Numbered from the stretch's first letter, positions 17,133 through 27,713 are shown. The stretch is DNA of 64,000 nt from Burkholderia stabilis (GCF_001742165.1 NZ_CP016444.1:310001-374000); one strand, 5' to 3'. The notes: generated by a model not told the origin, from the letters alone. Translations and numbers: made by a program.

Positions 17133-18059
17133 ATGCTCACGAAAATCGATACACACCATCACATCGTGCCGCCATCCTACGCAGCATGGCTGGAAAGTCG
17201 CGGCATCACGGCGGGAGGCCTTCCGATCCCGCACTGGAGCGAAGCAGGGGCGCTCGATCTGATGGAAGCGGAAGGTACGGCAACGGGCATTTTCTCCGTA
17301 TCGACGCCGGGGGTTCATCTTGGCGATGACATCGAGGCGCGCGAGAAAGCACGTGAGGTCAACGAATTCACTGCCGCCGTTGTCTCGCGACACCCCGGCC
17401 GCTTCGGGTTCTTCGCGACCCTGACGCTCCCGGATGTCGAAGGCGCGATCGCGGAGGCGGCCTATGCGATGGATACGCTCCGTGCGGACGGCGTGGTGCT
17501 GATCAGTAGCGTACGAGGCACGTACCTGGGTGATGAATCCTGGGCGCCGCTGTTCGACGAGCTGAACCGACGTCAGGCAGTCGTCTTCATCCACCCTGGC
17601 GACCTGCCCTGCGAGCCGGTGCCCGGGATTCCCCCGTATGCGGCAGACTTTCTTCTCGACACGACTCGGGCGGCGATCAACATTGCGAAAGCCGGTTGGC
17701 TCGAGCGCTTTCCTGACGTGAAATTCATACTGTCGCACGCAGGCGGGTTCATCCCCTACGCAGCACAGCGAATTGCGCGTGTCGTGTCGCCCGACAGCAG
17801 CACCGAGGGCGGCCTGGCGCGACTCAGGCGCTATTACTTCGACACGGCGCTCTCGAGTAGCCCCTACGCGCTACCGGCGTTGCTTGCATTCGCCGACCCG
17901 TCCCGGATTACGTTCGGGAGCGACTGGCCGTATGCCAACAAGGACCGGTCGGTCGATTTCACCCGAATGCTCGAAGCGTTTCCGCTGACGGAAGCGCAGC
18001 GACACGCGATTTATCGCGGCAACGCGGAACATCTGTTCCCGCGACTGGCGGCGGGGTAA
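17133..18059 (+). CDS. amidohydrolase_2 / ACMSD-like enzyme (second copy)
   Basis: 308 residues. ATG 17133 lies behind AGGAG at 17121-17125, so the longer in-frame start at 17070 is rejected. Motifs in order: IDTHHHIVPPSYAAW, VFIHPGDLP, FILSHAGGFIPYAAQ and TFGSDWPYANKD with the catalytic Asp. It shares architecture with 8093-9073, but the sequence is divergent, so the two probably act on different compounds or steps. It is a lone plus-strand gene ending in a strong terminator. As for the first copy, decarboxylation or hydrolysis of an aromatic or semialdehyde acid is inferred from the family. Confidence 0.85.
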   Translation: MLTKIDTHHHIVPPSYAAWLESRGITAGGLPIPHWSEAGALDLMEAEGTATGIFSVSTPGVHLGDDIEAREKAREVNEFTAAVVSRHPGRFGFFATLTLPDVEGAIAEAAYAMDTLRADGVVLISSVRGTYLGDESWAPLFDELNRRQAVVFIHPGDLPCEPVPGIPPYAADFLLDTTRAAINIAKAGWLERFPDVKFILSHAGGFIPYAAQRIARVVSPDSSTEGGLARLRRYYFDTALSSSPYALPALLAFADPSRITFGSDWPYANKDRSVDFTRMLEAFPLTEAQRHAIYRGNAEHLFPRLAAG

Positions 18060-18068
18060 GAAAAAGTT

Positions 18069-18093
18069 GGGGGCGCCGGATGCCGGTGCCCCC
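18069..18093. terminator. bidirectional terminator hairpin
   Basis: GGGGGCGCCGG and CCGGTGCCCCC pair over 11 bp (one G-T) around an ATG loop, followed by GCTTTCTC on the plus strand and preceded by AAAAAG. It lies between the convergent amidohydrolase (stop 18059) and MFS transporter (stop 18157). Confidence 0.8.
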
Positions 18094-18156
18094 GCTTTCT
18101 CGTGTGCGTCGCCTCCGGGTCAGCAACGGATGCTTGTCCGCGGCCGCCCCTTCCAT

Positions 18157-19425
18157 TCAGGTGTCGGCGCTCGCGAACCTGCCCTTCGGTCGACCTGATC
18201 GCAACGTGCGATATTTGCCGAGCGAGATGAGCAGCGCGCTTGCGATGACCAGCACGATCGGGGCGAGCCGGAGCGGTAACGCGTAGTTGCGATACAGGTC
18301 GAAGTAGCGGCCAGCCACGAGCGGGCCTGCGACTGCGCCGAAACCGTAGCCCGCGAACGCGATGCCATAGTGAAGGCCGAAACGTCTCAGCCCCAGATAG
18401 GCGCGGACCAGATAGGACAGCAAGTCCCCCTCCGCTCCTATCGCGAGGCCGATGCAGGCGCACGCGAGCAGCACGGATGGCAGGGACGCTGCGTTCATGA
18501 GCAGCAGGTACCCCGACGCGCCGGCGAGCAGGAAACCCGCGCCGACCAGCGGCGCATGAAGGTAATCGATCAGCGCACCGGAAATCAGGCGCCCGATGAG
18601 TATTCCGACGCCGATCAGCGACGCGCAGTTCGCTGCCGCCCCGGGCGACAACCCGCGATCCGCCAACAGCACCGGCAAATGCGGATTGAGCGAGAGTGTC
18701 GCACTCGAAGCGAGAAAAGCGACCACGACGATCGTGCCGAGCTTGACCGCCGAGAATGACGGCTCTGCGCCGGCGATGTCGGCAGGGCGATCGTCCCTTC
18801 GTGGCCGCGGCGCCACCTTCCGTTCCCTGATCAGCGCATACGCAAGGAGCGAGCCCGCGAGCGACACGCACGCGCTGATCTGGTAGGCGTGGCGCCAGTG
18901 GAACGCCGCGATGAGGTGCTGGGTGACCGTTGGCGCGGCTGCCGTGCCCACACCGAGTCCGACCATCGCGCACCCCGTCGCGAGCCCGAGGCGCCGGTCG
19001 AACCACTGCGGCAGGATCGCAAGGTAGCCGAGCACCGACGTTGCGGCACCCGACACACCGATCACCAGCGATAGCGCAATCCAGGCGCCGATGGCGCCGC
19101 TCTGCAGCCCCATGCATGCCACCGCAAGACTGAACGCGATTGCCGAGACGAGAATCACCCGGCGCACGCCAAAACGATCCATCAGCATGCCGATGAACGG
19201 GCTAGCCACAGCGAGCCCGCCCATTGACGCCGCGTAGGACATGGCCGCCTGTTCCCGCGTCCAATGAAATTCACGCAGCACGACGGGCGCGAATACGCCG
19301 GCTGTCGCGTTGAATATCGGGGCATAACCCAAAGCCATGCCGATTGCCGCCCCTGCGACGATGGTGGCGAGTTGCAGCTTGCTGGGTCCACTGGCACCTG
19401 CGCCCTCTCCGGGTGCTGCGCTCAT
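18157..19425 (-). CDS. MFS transporter (organic-acid/aromatic-acid importer type)
   Basis: 422 residues with 12 predicted membrane segments in two halves joined by a basic loop (ERKVAPRPRRDD). The segment-2/3 signature GMLMDRFGVRRVI is the conserved MFS motif. The start MSAAPGEGAG at 19425 follows AAGGAG; an ATG 61 codons upstream has no support. The resemblance is to monocarboxylate/oxalate-formate antiporter-like members of the MFS. Given the island context, uptake of the aromatic substrate of cluster 1 is likely but unproven. Confidence 0.85.
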   Translation of the reverse strand: MSAAPGEGAGASGPSKLQLATIVAGAAIGMALGYAPIFNATAGVFAPVVLREFHWTREQAAMSYAASMGGLAVASPFIGMLMDRFGVRRVILVSAIAFSLAVACMGLQSGAIGAWIALSLVIGVSGAATSVLGYLAILPQWFDRRLGLATGCAMVGLGVGTAAAPTVTQHLIAAFHWRHAYQISACVSLAGSLLAYALIRERKVAPRPRRDDRPADIAGAEPSFSAVKLGTIVVVAFLASSATLSLNPHLPVLLADRGLSPGAAANCASLIGVGILIGRLISGALIDYLHAPLVGAGFLLAGASGYLLLMNAASLPSVLLACACIGLAIGAEGDLLSYLVRAYLGLRRFGLHYGIAFAGYGFGAVAGPLVAGRYFDLYRNYALPLRLAPIVLVIASALLISLGKYRTLRSGRPKGRFASADT

Positions 19426-19751
19426 GTCCGACTCCTTGTGATGCTCGATGGGGTGGCCGGCGCGCAGCCATCTGACCGGATGCGCCGGATAACAGGCGAA
19501 TGCGAAAGCAAACAGGGGGGCGTTCGATCGTGCAAACGATCGCGGCAACACCATGAGCACTCGTCGGTAACAAGACCGTGCAATCTCTCGACGTGGGCTC
19601 ATACGCATCGGACTGGATGTCCGTGCCCTGCCGGCTCCATTGAGTGAAAGCCTTCAGAGTCCGAACGGAACGTACGCATTCCGCGGGCAACTCGACGAAC
19701 CCGGCTTCCCTGAACGTGCCGCCGCCATCACCTGCTTGCAAGAAAGAGGCG
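19426..19751. other. non-coding spacer between the two catabolic clusters
   Basis: No supported gene in either strand. It probably contains the promoter of the MFS gene (minus strand) and separates it from the terminator of the mhp operon. No inverted repeats, att-like repeats or insertion-sequence ends were recognised. Confidence 0.5.
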
Positions 19752-19778
19752 CGGCACCCGCGACAACCGCGAGTGCCG
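19752..19778 (-). terminator. terminator of the mhp operon
   Basis: CGGCACCCGCG and CGCGAGTGCCG pair over 11 bp with one mismatch around ACAAC. In the minus-strand direction the hairpin follows the mhpC stop (19785) by 6 nt and is followed by a T-rich CTCTTTCTT run, a good intrinsic terminator layout. Confidence 0.7.
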
Positions 19779-19784
19779 GCCCGC

Positions 19785-20651
19785 CTAGTTTTGCAGAAAG
19801 TCGAGCACCATGCGATTGAACGCGTCCGCATGCTCCCACTGCGCCCAGTGCCCGCATCGCCCGAATACATGCAGTTGAGCATTCGGCATGCCCCACACGA
19901 GCCGCAAGCCCACATCCATCGGCACGAAACGATCATCGCGCCCCCAGATCACGAGCGCGGGTGACTTGATCTCGTTCAACCGGTGACCATAGTCCGGAAA
20001 CTGCTTCGGATTGGCCGCCAGACTTTTCACGAAGTTCTCGAGATGATCGCGCCGCGCAAGCATGTTCTCGAGCCGCGTCTGCATCAACTCTTCCGTCATC
20101 GTGCTCGCGTCGTAGACGAAGACGTTGAGCATCTTCTCCAGATTCTCGAGCGTCGGGTCGCGATACAGTCCCTGCAGCAGCTTGATCCCTTCGGTCGGCA
20201 TCGGCACGAACTGGCTCGGCCCGCCCGTGCCGCCGCCCATCAGCACCAGCTTGCCGACGCGCTCCGGATACGACAGCGCGAATGCCACCGCGCTATGCCC
20301 GCCCATCGAGTTGCCGACGAGATGCGCGCGTTCGATGCCGAGCGTATCCAGCACGCCCTTCAGCACACGCGCGTTGAGGTCGGAGCGCGAGCCGGTGCAG
20401 ACGATCGAATCGCTCTTGCCCCAGCCGGGACAGTCGACGAGGATCACACGGTAGCCCGCGCGAGCGAATACGTCGACGTTGCGATAAAAGTTGGCCCAGC
20501 CGCTCGCACCCGGGCCGGAACCGTGCAGCAGCACCAGCGTTTCCGACCCTGCGCCGGTGTCGTTGTAGTGCACGCGCAGTTCCGTGCCGCCCTCCATCAC
20601 GTTCACGAACTTGCTGGTCGCGGCCTCTGTATGAATCACGGTGTCAGTCAT
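19785..20651 (-). CDS. mhpC: 2-hydroxy-6-oxonona-2,4-dienedioate hydrolase
   Basis: 288 residues, the usual MhpC length. It has oxyanion motif HGSGPGASG (about 43-51), nucleophile S115 in GNSMGG, D239 in WGRDDRFVP and H268 in [10 protein letters not shown]. It hydrolyses the ring-fission product of 2,3-dihydroxyphenylpropionate to succinate and 2-hydroxypenta-2,4-dienoate. It is the last gene of the mhp operon here, moved from the third position it holds in E. coli. The start at 20651 follows a GAAGGACAT-type site and lies 14 nt after the transporter stop. Confidence 0.93.
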   Translation of the reverse strand: MTDTVIHTEAATSKFVNVMEGGTELRVHYNDTGAGSETLVLLHGSGPGASGWANFYRNVDVFARAGYRVILVDCPGWGKSDSIVCTGSRSDLNARVLKGVLDTLGIERAHLVGNSMGGHSAVAFALSYPERVGKLVLMGGGTGGPSQFVPMPTEGIKLLQGLYRDPTLENLEKMLNVFVYDASTMTEELMQTRLENMLARRDHLENFVKSLAANPKQFPDYGHRLNEIKSPALVIWGRDDRFVPMDVGLRLVWGMPNAQLHVFGRCGHWAQWEHADAFNRMVLDFLQN

Positions 20652-20665
20652 GTCGATGTCCTTCG

Positions 20666-21918
20666 TCAGATCGATTCGGTTCCAAGTGTGTGCGAGCCGT
20701 TGGCCGACTCGCGCGGAGATTTCGCGACCACGGCGAGCGCGCCGAGCGCCGCGATCACGATGAGCGGAATGCTCGAGATCACGAGCATCGACGCGCTCTG
20801 GCCCAACGCCAGCAGTTGCCCCGCGATCAGCGGGCCGACCATCGAGCCCACACGGCCGACGGCCACCGCTGCGCCGACGCCCGTACCGCGCACCCGCGTC
20901 GGATACGTTGCACCGGCAAGCGCATACAGCACCGACTGCGTGCCAACGAGAAACAACCCCGCCAGCAGGCCACCCCATGCCATCGACACGCTGCCCGTCG
21001 CGCCGGCGAGCGCCAGCAATGCAATCGCGATGCCCGCATACATGCCGACCACGACCGGCCGCTTGCCCATGCGATCCATCAGCCCTGCGATCACGATCGC
21101 GCCGACGCCGCCGCCGATGTTGAACATCATCTGCACGATGCTTGCCTGTACCGGTGTGAGGCCGCGCGAGAGCACCATTGACGGCAACCAGTTCATCAGG
21201 AAATACAGCACGATCAGCGTTCCCAGGTAGCTGATCCACAGCGCGATGGTCGTCACCGCGCGCCCGTCACTGAAGAGCGCGCGCACGATGCCGCCCTTCG
21301 ACTCGCGGGTCGCACCCTGGCTCGCCGCGACGAAGTGCGTCGACTCCTTCAAGAAGAGCGCCAGCAGCGGCAAGGTCAGCAGCGGCCCGATCCCGCCGAC
21401 ATAGAAAATGTGCCGCCAGCCCTCGGCGCCCGGGCTGACGATGCCGATCACGGCCGCGAGCGCCGCGCCGAACGGCATGCCGCAGTACATCGCGCCGACT
21501 GCCGTGCTGCGTTGTCCGGGCGCCGCCGCTTCCGCGCACAGCGCGATCAGGTTCGGCATCGCAGCACCGAGACCGAGGCCCGTGAGAAAGCGCGCGACGA
21601 GCAGGCTCTGCAGATCCCACACCTGGGTCGTTGCAATCGAAAATATCCCGAACAGCGCGACCGACATCATCAGCACGCGCTTTCGGCCGATGCGATCTGC
21701 GAGCCTGCCGCCAATCGCCGCGCCCGGCAGCAGGCCGAGCGCGCCGATGCCGAATGCCCAGCCGAGCTGCGCGAGCGCGAGATGAAATTCGCGCGCCATG
21801 CGCGGCGCGGCGATGCCGGTGGATTGCAGGTCGAGCCCTTCGAGAAGCGCGACCGCGAGGCACAGGCCGATGGTGATGGCACCGCCGGCGCGCGGGGGGA
21901 AGCCGTTGACGTTTTCAT
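20666..21918 (-). CDS. mhpT: MFS 3-(3-hydroxyphenyl)propionate transporter, apparent frameshift at codon 8
   Basis: The body (ATG 21799 onward, 377 residues) matches MhpT-type aromatic-acid:H+ symporters, with [13 protein letters not shown] after segment 2. The natural start, ATG 21918 behind CTGGAGACATCA, encodes MKTSTAS and then leaves frame in a run of six C (plus-strand G at 21894-21899). One extra C would join it to the frame encoding [19 protein letters not shown], which is segment 1 of MhpT. In that frame no start codon exists before 21799. Either a real 1-nt deletion, slippage-prone phase switching, or a sequencing error explains this. Without repair, only a protein lacking segment 1 can be made. 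Confidence 0.85.
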
Positions 21919-21976
21919 TGATGTCTCCAGGTTGAACGATGCAGCGCTCTTCATGGCGCGTGGCATGACGGATGGT

Positions 21977-22996
21977 TCAGGCGCGTGCTTCGCGCTTCTT
22001 CAGATCGAGCGCGACGTCGACGATCATGTCTTCCTGACCGCCCACCATGCGCCGCTTGCCCAACTCGACGAGAATGTCGACGGCTTTCAGGCCGTACTTC
22101 TGCGCCGCGACTTCGGAATGCCGCAGGAAGCTCGAATACACGCCCGCATAGCCAAGCGCGAGCGTTTCGCGGTCCACGCGCACCGGCCGGTCCTGCAACG
22201 GGCGCACGATATCGTCGGCCGCATCGAGCAGGCGATGGAGATCGGTGCCGAGATGCCAGCCAAGGCGCTCGGCCGCCGCGATGAACACTTCGAGCGGGGC
22301 ATTGCCCGCTCCCGCCCCCATGCCCGCCAGACTCGCATCGATGCGGTCGCACCCCTCCTCGACCGCAACGATCGAGTTGGCGACGCCGAGGCTCAGGTTG
22401 TGATGGGCATGCATGCCCGTCCGGGTCTCCGGACGAAGCACCGCCTTGAGCGCCCTGAAGCGCGCCCGGATGTCGTTCATGTTCATCGCACCGCCGGAAT
22501 CGACCACGTAGACGCAGGTCGCGCCGTAGCTTTCCATCTTCTTCGCCTCGGTCGCGAGGTTGTCGGGCGTGGTCATGTGGCTCATCATCAGAAAGCCGAC
22601 AGTGTCCATGCCGAGGCCGCGCGCATACTCGATGTGCTGCTTCGAAATGTCCGCTTCCGTGCAATGGGTCGCGACACGGACGACACGCGCGCCCGCGTCG
22701 TACGCGGCCTTCAGATCGTGAATCGTGCCGATGCCGGGCAGCAGCAGCGTCGCGATTGTCGCGTGCTTCACCACGTCGGCGACCGCCTCGATCCACTCCA
22801 GATCGCTGTGCGCGCCGAAGCCATAGTTGAAGCTCGAACCCTGCAGGCCATCGCCATGTGCGACCTCGATGCTGTCGACCTTCGCCTCGTCCAGCGCGCG
22901 GGCGATGTCCTGCACGTTCTGAATCGAGTACTGATGACGGATCGCGTGCATGCCGTCGCGCAGCGTCACGTCGGAGATATAGAGTTTCTTGTCCAT
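21977..22996 (-). CDS. mhpE: 4-hydroxy-2-oxovalerate aldolase (mhp operon)
   Basis: 339 residues starting [20 protein letters not shown]. It has the metal-binding HxH in [11 protein letters not shown] and the dehydrogenase-interacting C-terminal domain. It forms pyruvate and acetaldehyde. It is nearly colinear with the copy at 9166-10224, with long identical blocks (for example [27 protein letters not shown]), so the two are close paralogues. It lies 18 nt downstream of mhpF. Confidence 0.94.
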   Translation of the reverse strand: MDKKLYISDVTLRDGMHAIRHQYSIQNVQDIARALDEAKVDSIEVAHGDGLQGSSFNYGFGAHSDLEWIEAVADVVKHATIATLLLPGIGTIHDLKAAYDAGARVVRVATHCTEADISKQHIEYARGLGMDTVGFLMMSHMTTPDNLATEAKKMESYGATCVYVVDSGGAMNMNDIRARFRALKAVLRPETRTGMHAHHNLSLGVANSIVAVEEGCDRIDASLAGMGAGAGNAPLEVFIAAAERLGWHLGTDLHRLLDAADDIVRPLQDRPVRVDRETLALGYAGVYSSFLRHSEVAAQKYGLKAVDILVELGKRRMVGGQEDMIVDVALDLKKREARA

Positions 22997-23014
22997 GATC
23001 GAGTGCTCCTTGCT

Positions 23015-23962
23015 TCAGGCGTTCACAAGCGACGCGGCCATGCGCTCGGCCGTTGCCAGCGCGGCGGAAGTCATGATGTCGAGATTGCCCGCGTAGGCCG
23101 GCAGATAATGGGCCGCACCTTCCACTTCGATGAAGATCGAGGTCTTGAGTCCGCTGAAATGGCCGAGTCCGGGGATATGCAACGGCGCATCGGCGGGGAT
23201 GTCGTCGAACTGCACGGATTGCTTCAGGCGATAGCCGGGCACATAGGCCTGGACCGCAGCGGCCATCCGGCTGACCGACGTTTCGATCAGCGCCCGGTCT
23301 GCCGCTTCCGACAACACATAGACCGTATCGCGCATCATGAGCGGCGGCTCGGCCGGATTGAGCACGATGATCGCCTTGCCCTTGCCCGCGCCGCCGACCG
23401 CTTCGATCGCCTTCGACGTCGTCTCCGTGAACTCATCGATGTTGGCGCGCGTGCCGGGCCCCGCCGACTTGCTGCTGATCGACGCAACGATCTCCGCGTA
23501 ATGCACCTTGGCGACCCGCGACACGGCGGCGACCATCGGGATCGTCGCCTGTCCGCCGCACGTGACCATGTTCACGTTCGGCGCATCGAGATGCGCGTCG
23601 AGGTTCACCACCGGCACGCAGTACGGGCCGATGGCGGCGGGCGTGAGGTCGATCACGCGAATGCCGGGCTTGAGTGTGCGCAGGAACGCGTCGTTCTTCA
23701 CATGCGCGCCGGCGGACGTCGCATCGAACACGAAGTCGATCTCGTCGAACACGGGCAGGCGCGCCAGCCCTTCCACGCCTTCATGCGTCGTCGCCACGCC
23801 AAGTCTCGCGGCGCGCGCGAGGCCATCCGAGGCCGGATCGATGCCGACCATCGCCGCAACGTCGAGATGCTTGCCGCGACGCATGATCTTGATCATCAGG
23901 TCGGTGCCGATGTTGCCGGATCCGATGATCGCCGCTTTGCACCGGGTGTTGTCTGTTGCCAT
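23015..23962 (-). CDS. mhpF: acetaldehyde dehydrogenase (acylating) (mhp operon)
   Basis: 315 residues. The start [19 protein letters not shown] at 23962 follows ACGGAGACAT; longer in-frame starts fall inside mhpD. It has NAD motif GSGNIG (14-19), the catalytic Cys segment [13 protein letters not shown] and [16 protein letters not shown]. It converts the acetaldehyde released by MhpE to acetyl-CoA. It is a close paralogue of 10221-11168 (same length). It lies between mhpD and mhpE, as in E. coli. Confidence 0.94.
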   Translation of the reverse strand: MATDNTRCKAAIIGSGNIGTDLMIKIMRRGKHLDVAAMVGIDPASDGLARAARLGVATTHEGVEGLARLPVFDEIDFVFDATSAGAHVKNDAFLRTLKPGIRVIDLTPAAIGPYCVPVVNLDAHLDAPNVNMVTCGGQATIPMVAAVSRVAKVHYAEIVASISSKSAGPGTRANIDEFTETTSKAIEAVGGAGKGKAIIVLNPAEPPLMMRDTVYVLSEAADRALIETSVSRMAAAVQAYVPGYRLKQSVQFDDIPADAPLHIPGLGHFSGLKTSIFIEVEGAAHYLPAYAGNLDIMTSAALATAERMAASLVNA

Positions 23963-23979
23963 GGGAATGTCTCCGTCCG

Positions 23980-24768
23980 TCATTCGCTGAAACTGGCGCG
24001 CACACTGCCGAGCCCTTCGATATGCGCCGTATAGGTGCCGGCCGCCTTCACCGCGACCATCGGGCCGAGCGCGCCCGTCAGCACGATGTCGCCCGCACGC
24101 AGCGGCGTGCCGAGCCGAACCATCCGGTCCGCGAGCCATGCCGCCGCATTGAGCGGATTGCCGAGGCACGCGCCGCCATTGCCTCGTGAAAAGACTTCAC
24201 CGTCCTGCGTGAGCGTCATCGCGCACGCGGTCAGCTCGATATCGCGCAGCAGGACCGGCCGGCTGCCGAGCACGAACAGCGCGCTCGACGCGTTGTCCGC
24301 CACGGTGTCGAAAAACCGGATGTCCCAGTCGCGGATGCGACTGTCGACGACCTCGATCGCGGCCACCGCATACGCGGTCGCGGAGATCAGATCCGCGAAC
24401 GTGTGTTTTTCGGCGGTCAGGTCGCGTTCGAGCACGAGCGCGATCTCCGCTTCGACCTTCGGCTGGATCAACGAGGCAAGCGGCATCGGCTGGCTGTCGC
24501 CGTAAGCCATCGACGCGAACAACGCGCCGAAGTCCGGCTGATCGACGCCGAGTTGCTTCTGCACCGCGGGCGAAGTCAGGCCGATCTTCCTGCCGACGAC
24601 CCGCTCGCCATTCGTCACGCGCAAGTCGTTGTTGATCTGCTGGATCGCGTAGGCGCGTGTCGCGTCGCCTTCGTCACACGTATCGCGCAACGGCGCGATC
24701 GGCCGGCGCGAGGCCTGCGCTTCACGCAGGCGCGCGGCCATCGAAACAATGCTGTTGTCATCCGACAT
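23980..24768 (-). CDS. mhpD: 2-keto-4-pentenoate hydratase (mhp operon)
   Basis: 262 residues with [24 protein letters not shown], the acidic metal site [11 protein letters not shown] and [15 protein letters not shown]. It hydrates 2-hydroxypentadienoate to 4-hydroxy-2-oxovalerate. The start at 24768 (MSDDNS) lies only 4 nt after the mhpB stop; in-frame upstream starts are inside mhpB. It is a less similar paralogue of 11180-11974 than the mhpE and mhpF pairs are. Confidence 0.93.
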   Translation of the reverse strand: MSDDNSIVSMAARLREAQASRRPIAPLRDTCDEGDATRAYAIQQINNDLRVTNGERVVGRKIGLTSPAVQKQLGVDQPDFGALFASMAYGDSQPMPLASLIQPKVEAEIALVLERDLTAEKHTFADLISATAYAVAAIEVVDSRIRDWDIRFFDTVADNASSALFVLGSRPVLLRDIELTACAMTLTQDGEVFSRGNGGACLGNPLNAAAWLADRMVRLGTPLRAGDIVLTGALGPMVAVKAAGTYTAHIEGLGSVRASFSE

Positions 24769-24772
24769 GGCT

Positions 24773-25726
24773 CTATCTCCTGGAAAGGGCCCGTTCTCGC
24801 GCATGCATCGCGCCAAAGCCCGCGATCCATTCTGGAATCGCGCGGTAGTAATCGATCGATGCCGCGTATGGGCCGCTCGCCGCCAGCGCACCGAACGCGG
24901 CGACCCACGTGCGGATCTCGTGCGCGGACTTGCCCGCATCACGCGTGATCGCTTCGTTCGTGAGGCCGTCGGCGGCGGTGAGTTCACCGCGTTCGAGCAG
25001 TTCGAGAAACATGCGGTCCCAGGCTGGATTGAGCGGATGCAGGCGGCTGTCACCCGCCGCGAATGCCTTGGCCGCCGCGACGGTGCGCGATTGCCGCGCA
25101 TCGCGCGACTCCGGCGACGGGTTGCGCCCCGCGATCAACCGTTCCGCGACGATGTCGTCCGCACCCGCGATTTCAGGCACCGGCGGTTCGTGCGAGATAC
25201 CGCCCGAGCCGATCAGCAACACGCGCCGGTTCATGCGCGCGACGGCACGGCCGATCGCATCGCCAAGCAAACGGGCGCGGCGGCACGACGCCATCGGCGG
25301 CGCAACCGAGTTGATGAAGACGGGCACCACCGGATAGCGGTCGATGCCGCCCGTGAGTACCTCGAGCGCCTGCGCGCAGCCGTGATCGACCTGCATGCGA
25401 TACGACACGGCTACGTCGATATCGCTTGCGAGCGTGGCATCGGCGAGCGCGAGCGCCACATCGCGCGCGACGGGCAACGGGCCGGCCGCGCTGCCGAAAT
25501 CGCCGACAGCCGTCGCCGCTACGCCGATGCAGAACTGCGGCATCACGTCGTAGAAAAATCCGTTGTAGTGATCCGGCGCGAACACGATCACCCACTCCGG
25601 ATCGAACGCGTCGACCCGTTCGCGCGCCGCGCGCTGCACCCGCTCGACTTCCGCGACGACTGCCGGCGCAGGATCGAAATAACCGTGCAGCGGCGTGTGC
25701 GACATGCATTCGAGATGGATCGGCAT
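24773..25726 (-). CDS. mhpB: 2,3-dihydroxyphenylpropionate 1,2-dioxygenase (LigB type)
   Basis: 317 residues, type III extradiol dioxygenase that opens 2,3-dihydroxyphenylpropionate. It starts MPIHLECMSHTPLHG as in known MhpB, with H53 in FAPDHYNGF and the catalytic pair H115 (QVDHGCAQ) and H179 (GGISHEPP) at the same numbers as in E. coli MhpB. It lies 1 nt after the mhpA stop and 4 nt before mhpD, fully coupled. It is unrelated in fold to the VOC dioxygenase of cluster 1. Confidence 0.95.
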   Translation of the reverse strand: MPIHLECMSHTPLHGYFDPAPAVVAEVERVQRAARERVDAFDPEWVIVFAPDHYNGFFYDVMPQFCIGVAATAVGDFGSAAGPLPVARDVALALADATLASDIDVAVSYRMQVDHGCAQALEVLTGGIDRYPVVPVFINSVAPPMASCRRARLLGDAIGRAVARMNRRVLLIGSGGISHEPPVPEIAGADDIVAERLIAGRNPSPESRDARQSRTVAAAKAFAAGDSRLHPLNPAWDRMFLELLERGELTAADGLTNEAITRDAGKSAHEIRTWVAAFGALAASGPYAASIDYYRAIPEWIAGFGAMHARERALSRR

Positions 25727-25727
25727 C

Positions 25728-27575
25728 TCAGGCTCCTACCGGGTCGGCGGCATGCGCGAACGTCGCGTCGCTGGCCGTCGCGCTCGTTGCCATCGCAAGC
25801 GCCAGCCTTTGTGCGAGCTGCAACACGCAATCCGATACGCATTGCGGCGAGCACATGCCTGCCACGAAGCGGTCCGGCCGCAACAGCACGACCGATTCCG
25901 GCACGCCCGCGAACCAGTCGCGCAGGCGCGAGTCGACATCGCCTAGGGCGATCACGCCGTCGGGCACGTCATCGTGGAAGGCGAGCTGCGGGTCGGGCTT
26001 CGCGAGCACGAAGCATCCCCCAAGCGCGCGCCAGATGCGGCGCGCCTCGGGCGTCAGGCCGAAGGTCGGGTCCGTGCCCCAACCCACGATCGCGAAGCGA
26101 TTGCCGATCGCATCGTCGAGCCGGACGATGCCGCCATCGGCGAGACGCACGCGCGGCTGGATGAACATGCGGCCGACGGGGGTGCCTGCCTGCGCATCAC
26201 GGCCATGCACCATCCGCCCGATCAGCGATTCGCGCTTCTCGCTCATCAGGCCGACCAGCCGCCCGAACGCGCCGTGCCCCCGCTTCGCGATCAGGCGCGC
26301 GAGCAGGCCTTCGGACCGCTCGCGTCGCGCCAGAAGCACGACGCCCTCTTCATAGCGCGGCATCGGCTTGAAGCGCATTTCGACGAAGTAGCGCTTCATG
26401 GAAGGCAGCATGTCGAAACAGCGCACGAACGCGTCGCGCACTTTCGACCCGAAAAAGCTCGTCGGCGCGAAGATATCGCCCGCGACTTCCGAGAGGTGGA
26501 TCATCGAGCGCGCGTGGGCACGCCGTTCCGTCGTGTAGGTATCGAGCAGCGCGTCGTGCGCCGTGCCTTTCACGACCATCGCGAGCTTCCAGCCGAGATT
26601 GCTCGCGTCGCGAATGCCGCTGTTGTAACCCTGTCCCTGCCACACCGGCATGATGTGCGCCGCGTCCCCCGCGAGCAGGATGCGCTTCACGCGGAACGTG
26701 CTCGCGAGCCGCGCGTTGTGCGTATAGACCCGCTGACGAATGTAGTCGACCTTGTCAGGATCGTCGACAACCCCGCGCACCATCGCCGCCATGTTCTCCG
26801 GCTTCGACAGCTCCGCCTCCGTCTCCCCGGGCATCACCATGAATTCGAAGCGCCGGATGCCGTGCGGCAGCGCCGCCGACACGTAGGGACGCCGCGCGTC
26901 GCAATGCAGATAGACATGCGGAGAGCCGATCGGATCATTGCGCACGTCGATCACGATCCATTGATTCGGCTTCGTGCGGCCTTCGAACGGCACGTCGAGC
27001 GTGCGGCGCACCAGGCTGTTGCCACCGTCCGCGCCGACCATGTACGCGGCGCGGATCGTTGTCTTCACGCCGTGCGCGTCGGTCGCGTCGATGGTCACCC
27101 CGCGCGCGTCCTGCGCGAAGCTGTCGACGCTGTGACCAAGCAGCGTCGACACAGTGTCGAAACGCTCGAGGCCACGATACAGAATCTGATCGGCGAGCGG
27201 CTGGATGAAGGCATTGCGGCGCGGCCAGCCGAACTCGTCGGTGCGCGGTTCGATCGACGCGAAGCACTTCCCTTTCAGCGTGAAGCGCATCCAGTGATTC
27301 GGCGTGGTGTGCGGAAGCAGCGCGTCGACCAGGCCGGCCGACTGGAATACACGCAATGCTTCGTCGTCGAGGCCGATGGCGCGCGGATAGTCGATGATCT
27401 GCGCGAGCTTCTCGATCACGACGACGCGCACGCCCTGCAGGCCGAGAATGTTCGCGATCATCAGGCCGACCGGGCCTGCGCCGATGATGGCGACATCGGC
27501 GTCGATCGAACGGTGTGTCGTTTCGCGAGGATGAGCGCGGCCGTTGCCGGCCGCCGGTTCAAAGGCGGGGCGCAT
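25728..27575 (-). CDS. mhpA: 3-(3-hydroxyphenyl)propionate 2-hydroxylase
   Basis: 615 residues, NADH- and FAD-dependent class A hydroxylase. It has FAD motif GAGPVG (about 32-37), DG motif [13 protein letters not shown], second FAD motif [16 protein letters not shown] and the conserved [14 protein letters not shown]. It is the first gene of the mhpABDFETC operon, divergent from the IclR regulator, and supplies 2,3-dihydroxyphenylpropionate to MhpB. The length is near the upper end of the family because of a 20-residue polar N-terminal extension; a later start cannot be excluded. Confidence 0.94.
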   Translation of the reverse strand: MRPAFEPAAGNGRAHPRETTHRSIDADVAIIGAGPVGLMIANILGLQGVRVVVIEKLAQIIDYPRAIGLDDEALRVFQSAGLVDALLPHTTPNHWMRFTLKGKCFASIEPRTDEFGWPRRNAFIQPLADQILYRGLERFDTVSTLLGHSVDSFAQDARGVTIDATDAHGVKTTIRAAYMVGADGGNSLVRRTLDVPFEGRTKPNQWIVIDVRNDPIGSPHVYLHCDARRPYVSAALPHGIRRFEFMVMPGETEAELSKPENMAAMVRGVVDDPDKVDYIRQRVYTHNARLASTFRVKRILLAGDAAHIMPVWQGQGYNSGIRDASNLGWKLAMVVKGTAHDALLDTYTTERRAHARSMIHLSEVAGDIFAPTSFFGSKVRDAFVRCFDMLPSMKRYFVEMRFKPMPRYEEGVVLLARRERSEGLLARLIAKRGHGAFGRLVGLMSEKRESLIGRMVHGRDAQAGTPVGRMFIQPRVRLADGGIVRLDDAIGNRFAIVGWGTDPTFGLTPEARRIWRALGGCFVLAKPDPQLAFHDDVPDGVIALGDVDSRLRDWFAGVPESVVLLRPDRFVAGMCSPQCVSDCVLQLAQRLALAMATSATASDATFAHAADPVGA

Positions 27576-27696
27576 GCTTGTCTCCTGACTGGGCTTGTCC
27601 GATGTGCTGAACCGGCGAAGCGCCTGGCTCCCGGTCGTTCAGCTTATGAATGCAGTTTATGGACCGCCGAACACGCTCTCAACAAAATCTCCAGAA

Positions 27697-27713
27697 TGTG
27701 CATAGAATGCACA
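27697..27713. promoter_or_regulatory. candidate MhpR operator
   Basis: TGTGCAT-AGA-ATGCACA is a perfect 7+7 inverted repeat in the gap between divergent mhpA and mhpR. IclR-family MhpR activates mhp promoters from a palindromic GTGCAC-type site; this repeat has the related GTGCAT half-site. It overlaps the ATG at 27707, which hints that mhpR translation really begins downstream (GTG 27740). Confidence 0.6.

Noticed and set aside
21335..24034. An 899-codon plus-strand open frame across mhpT, mhpE and mhpF
   Set aside because: It is the antisense shadow of three well-supported enzymes and has no family features.
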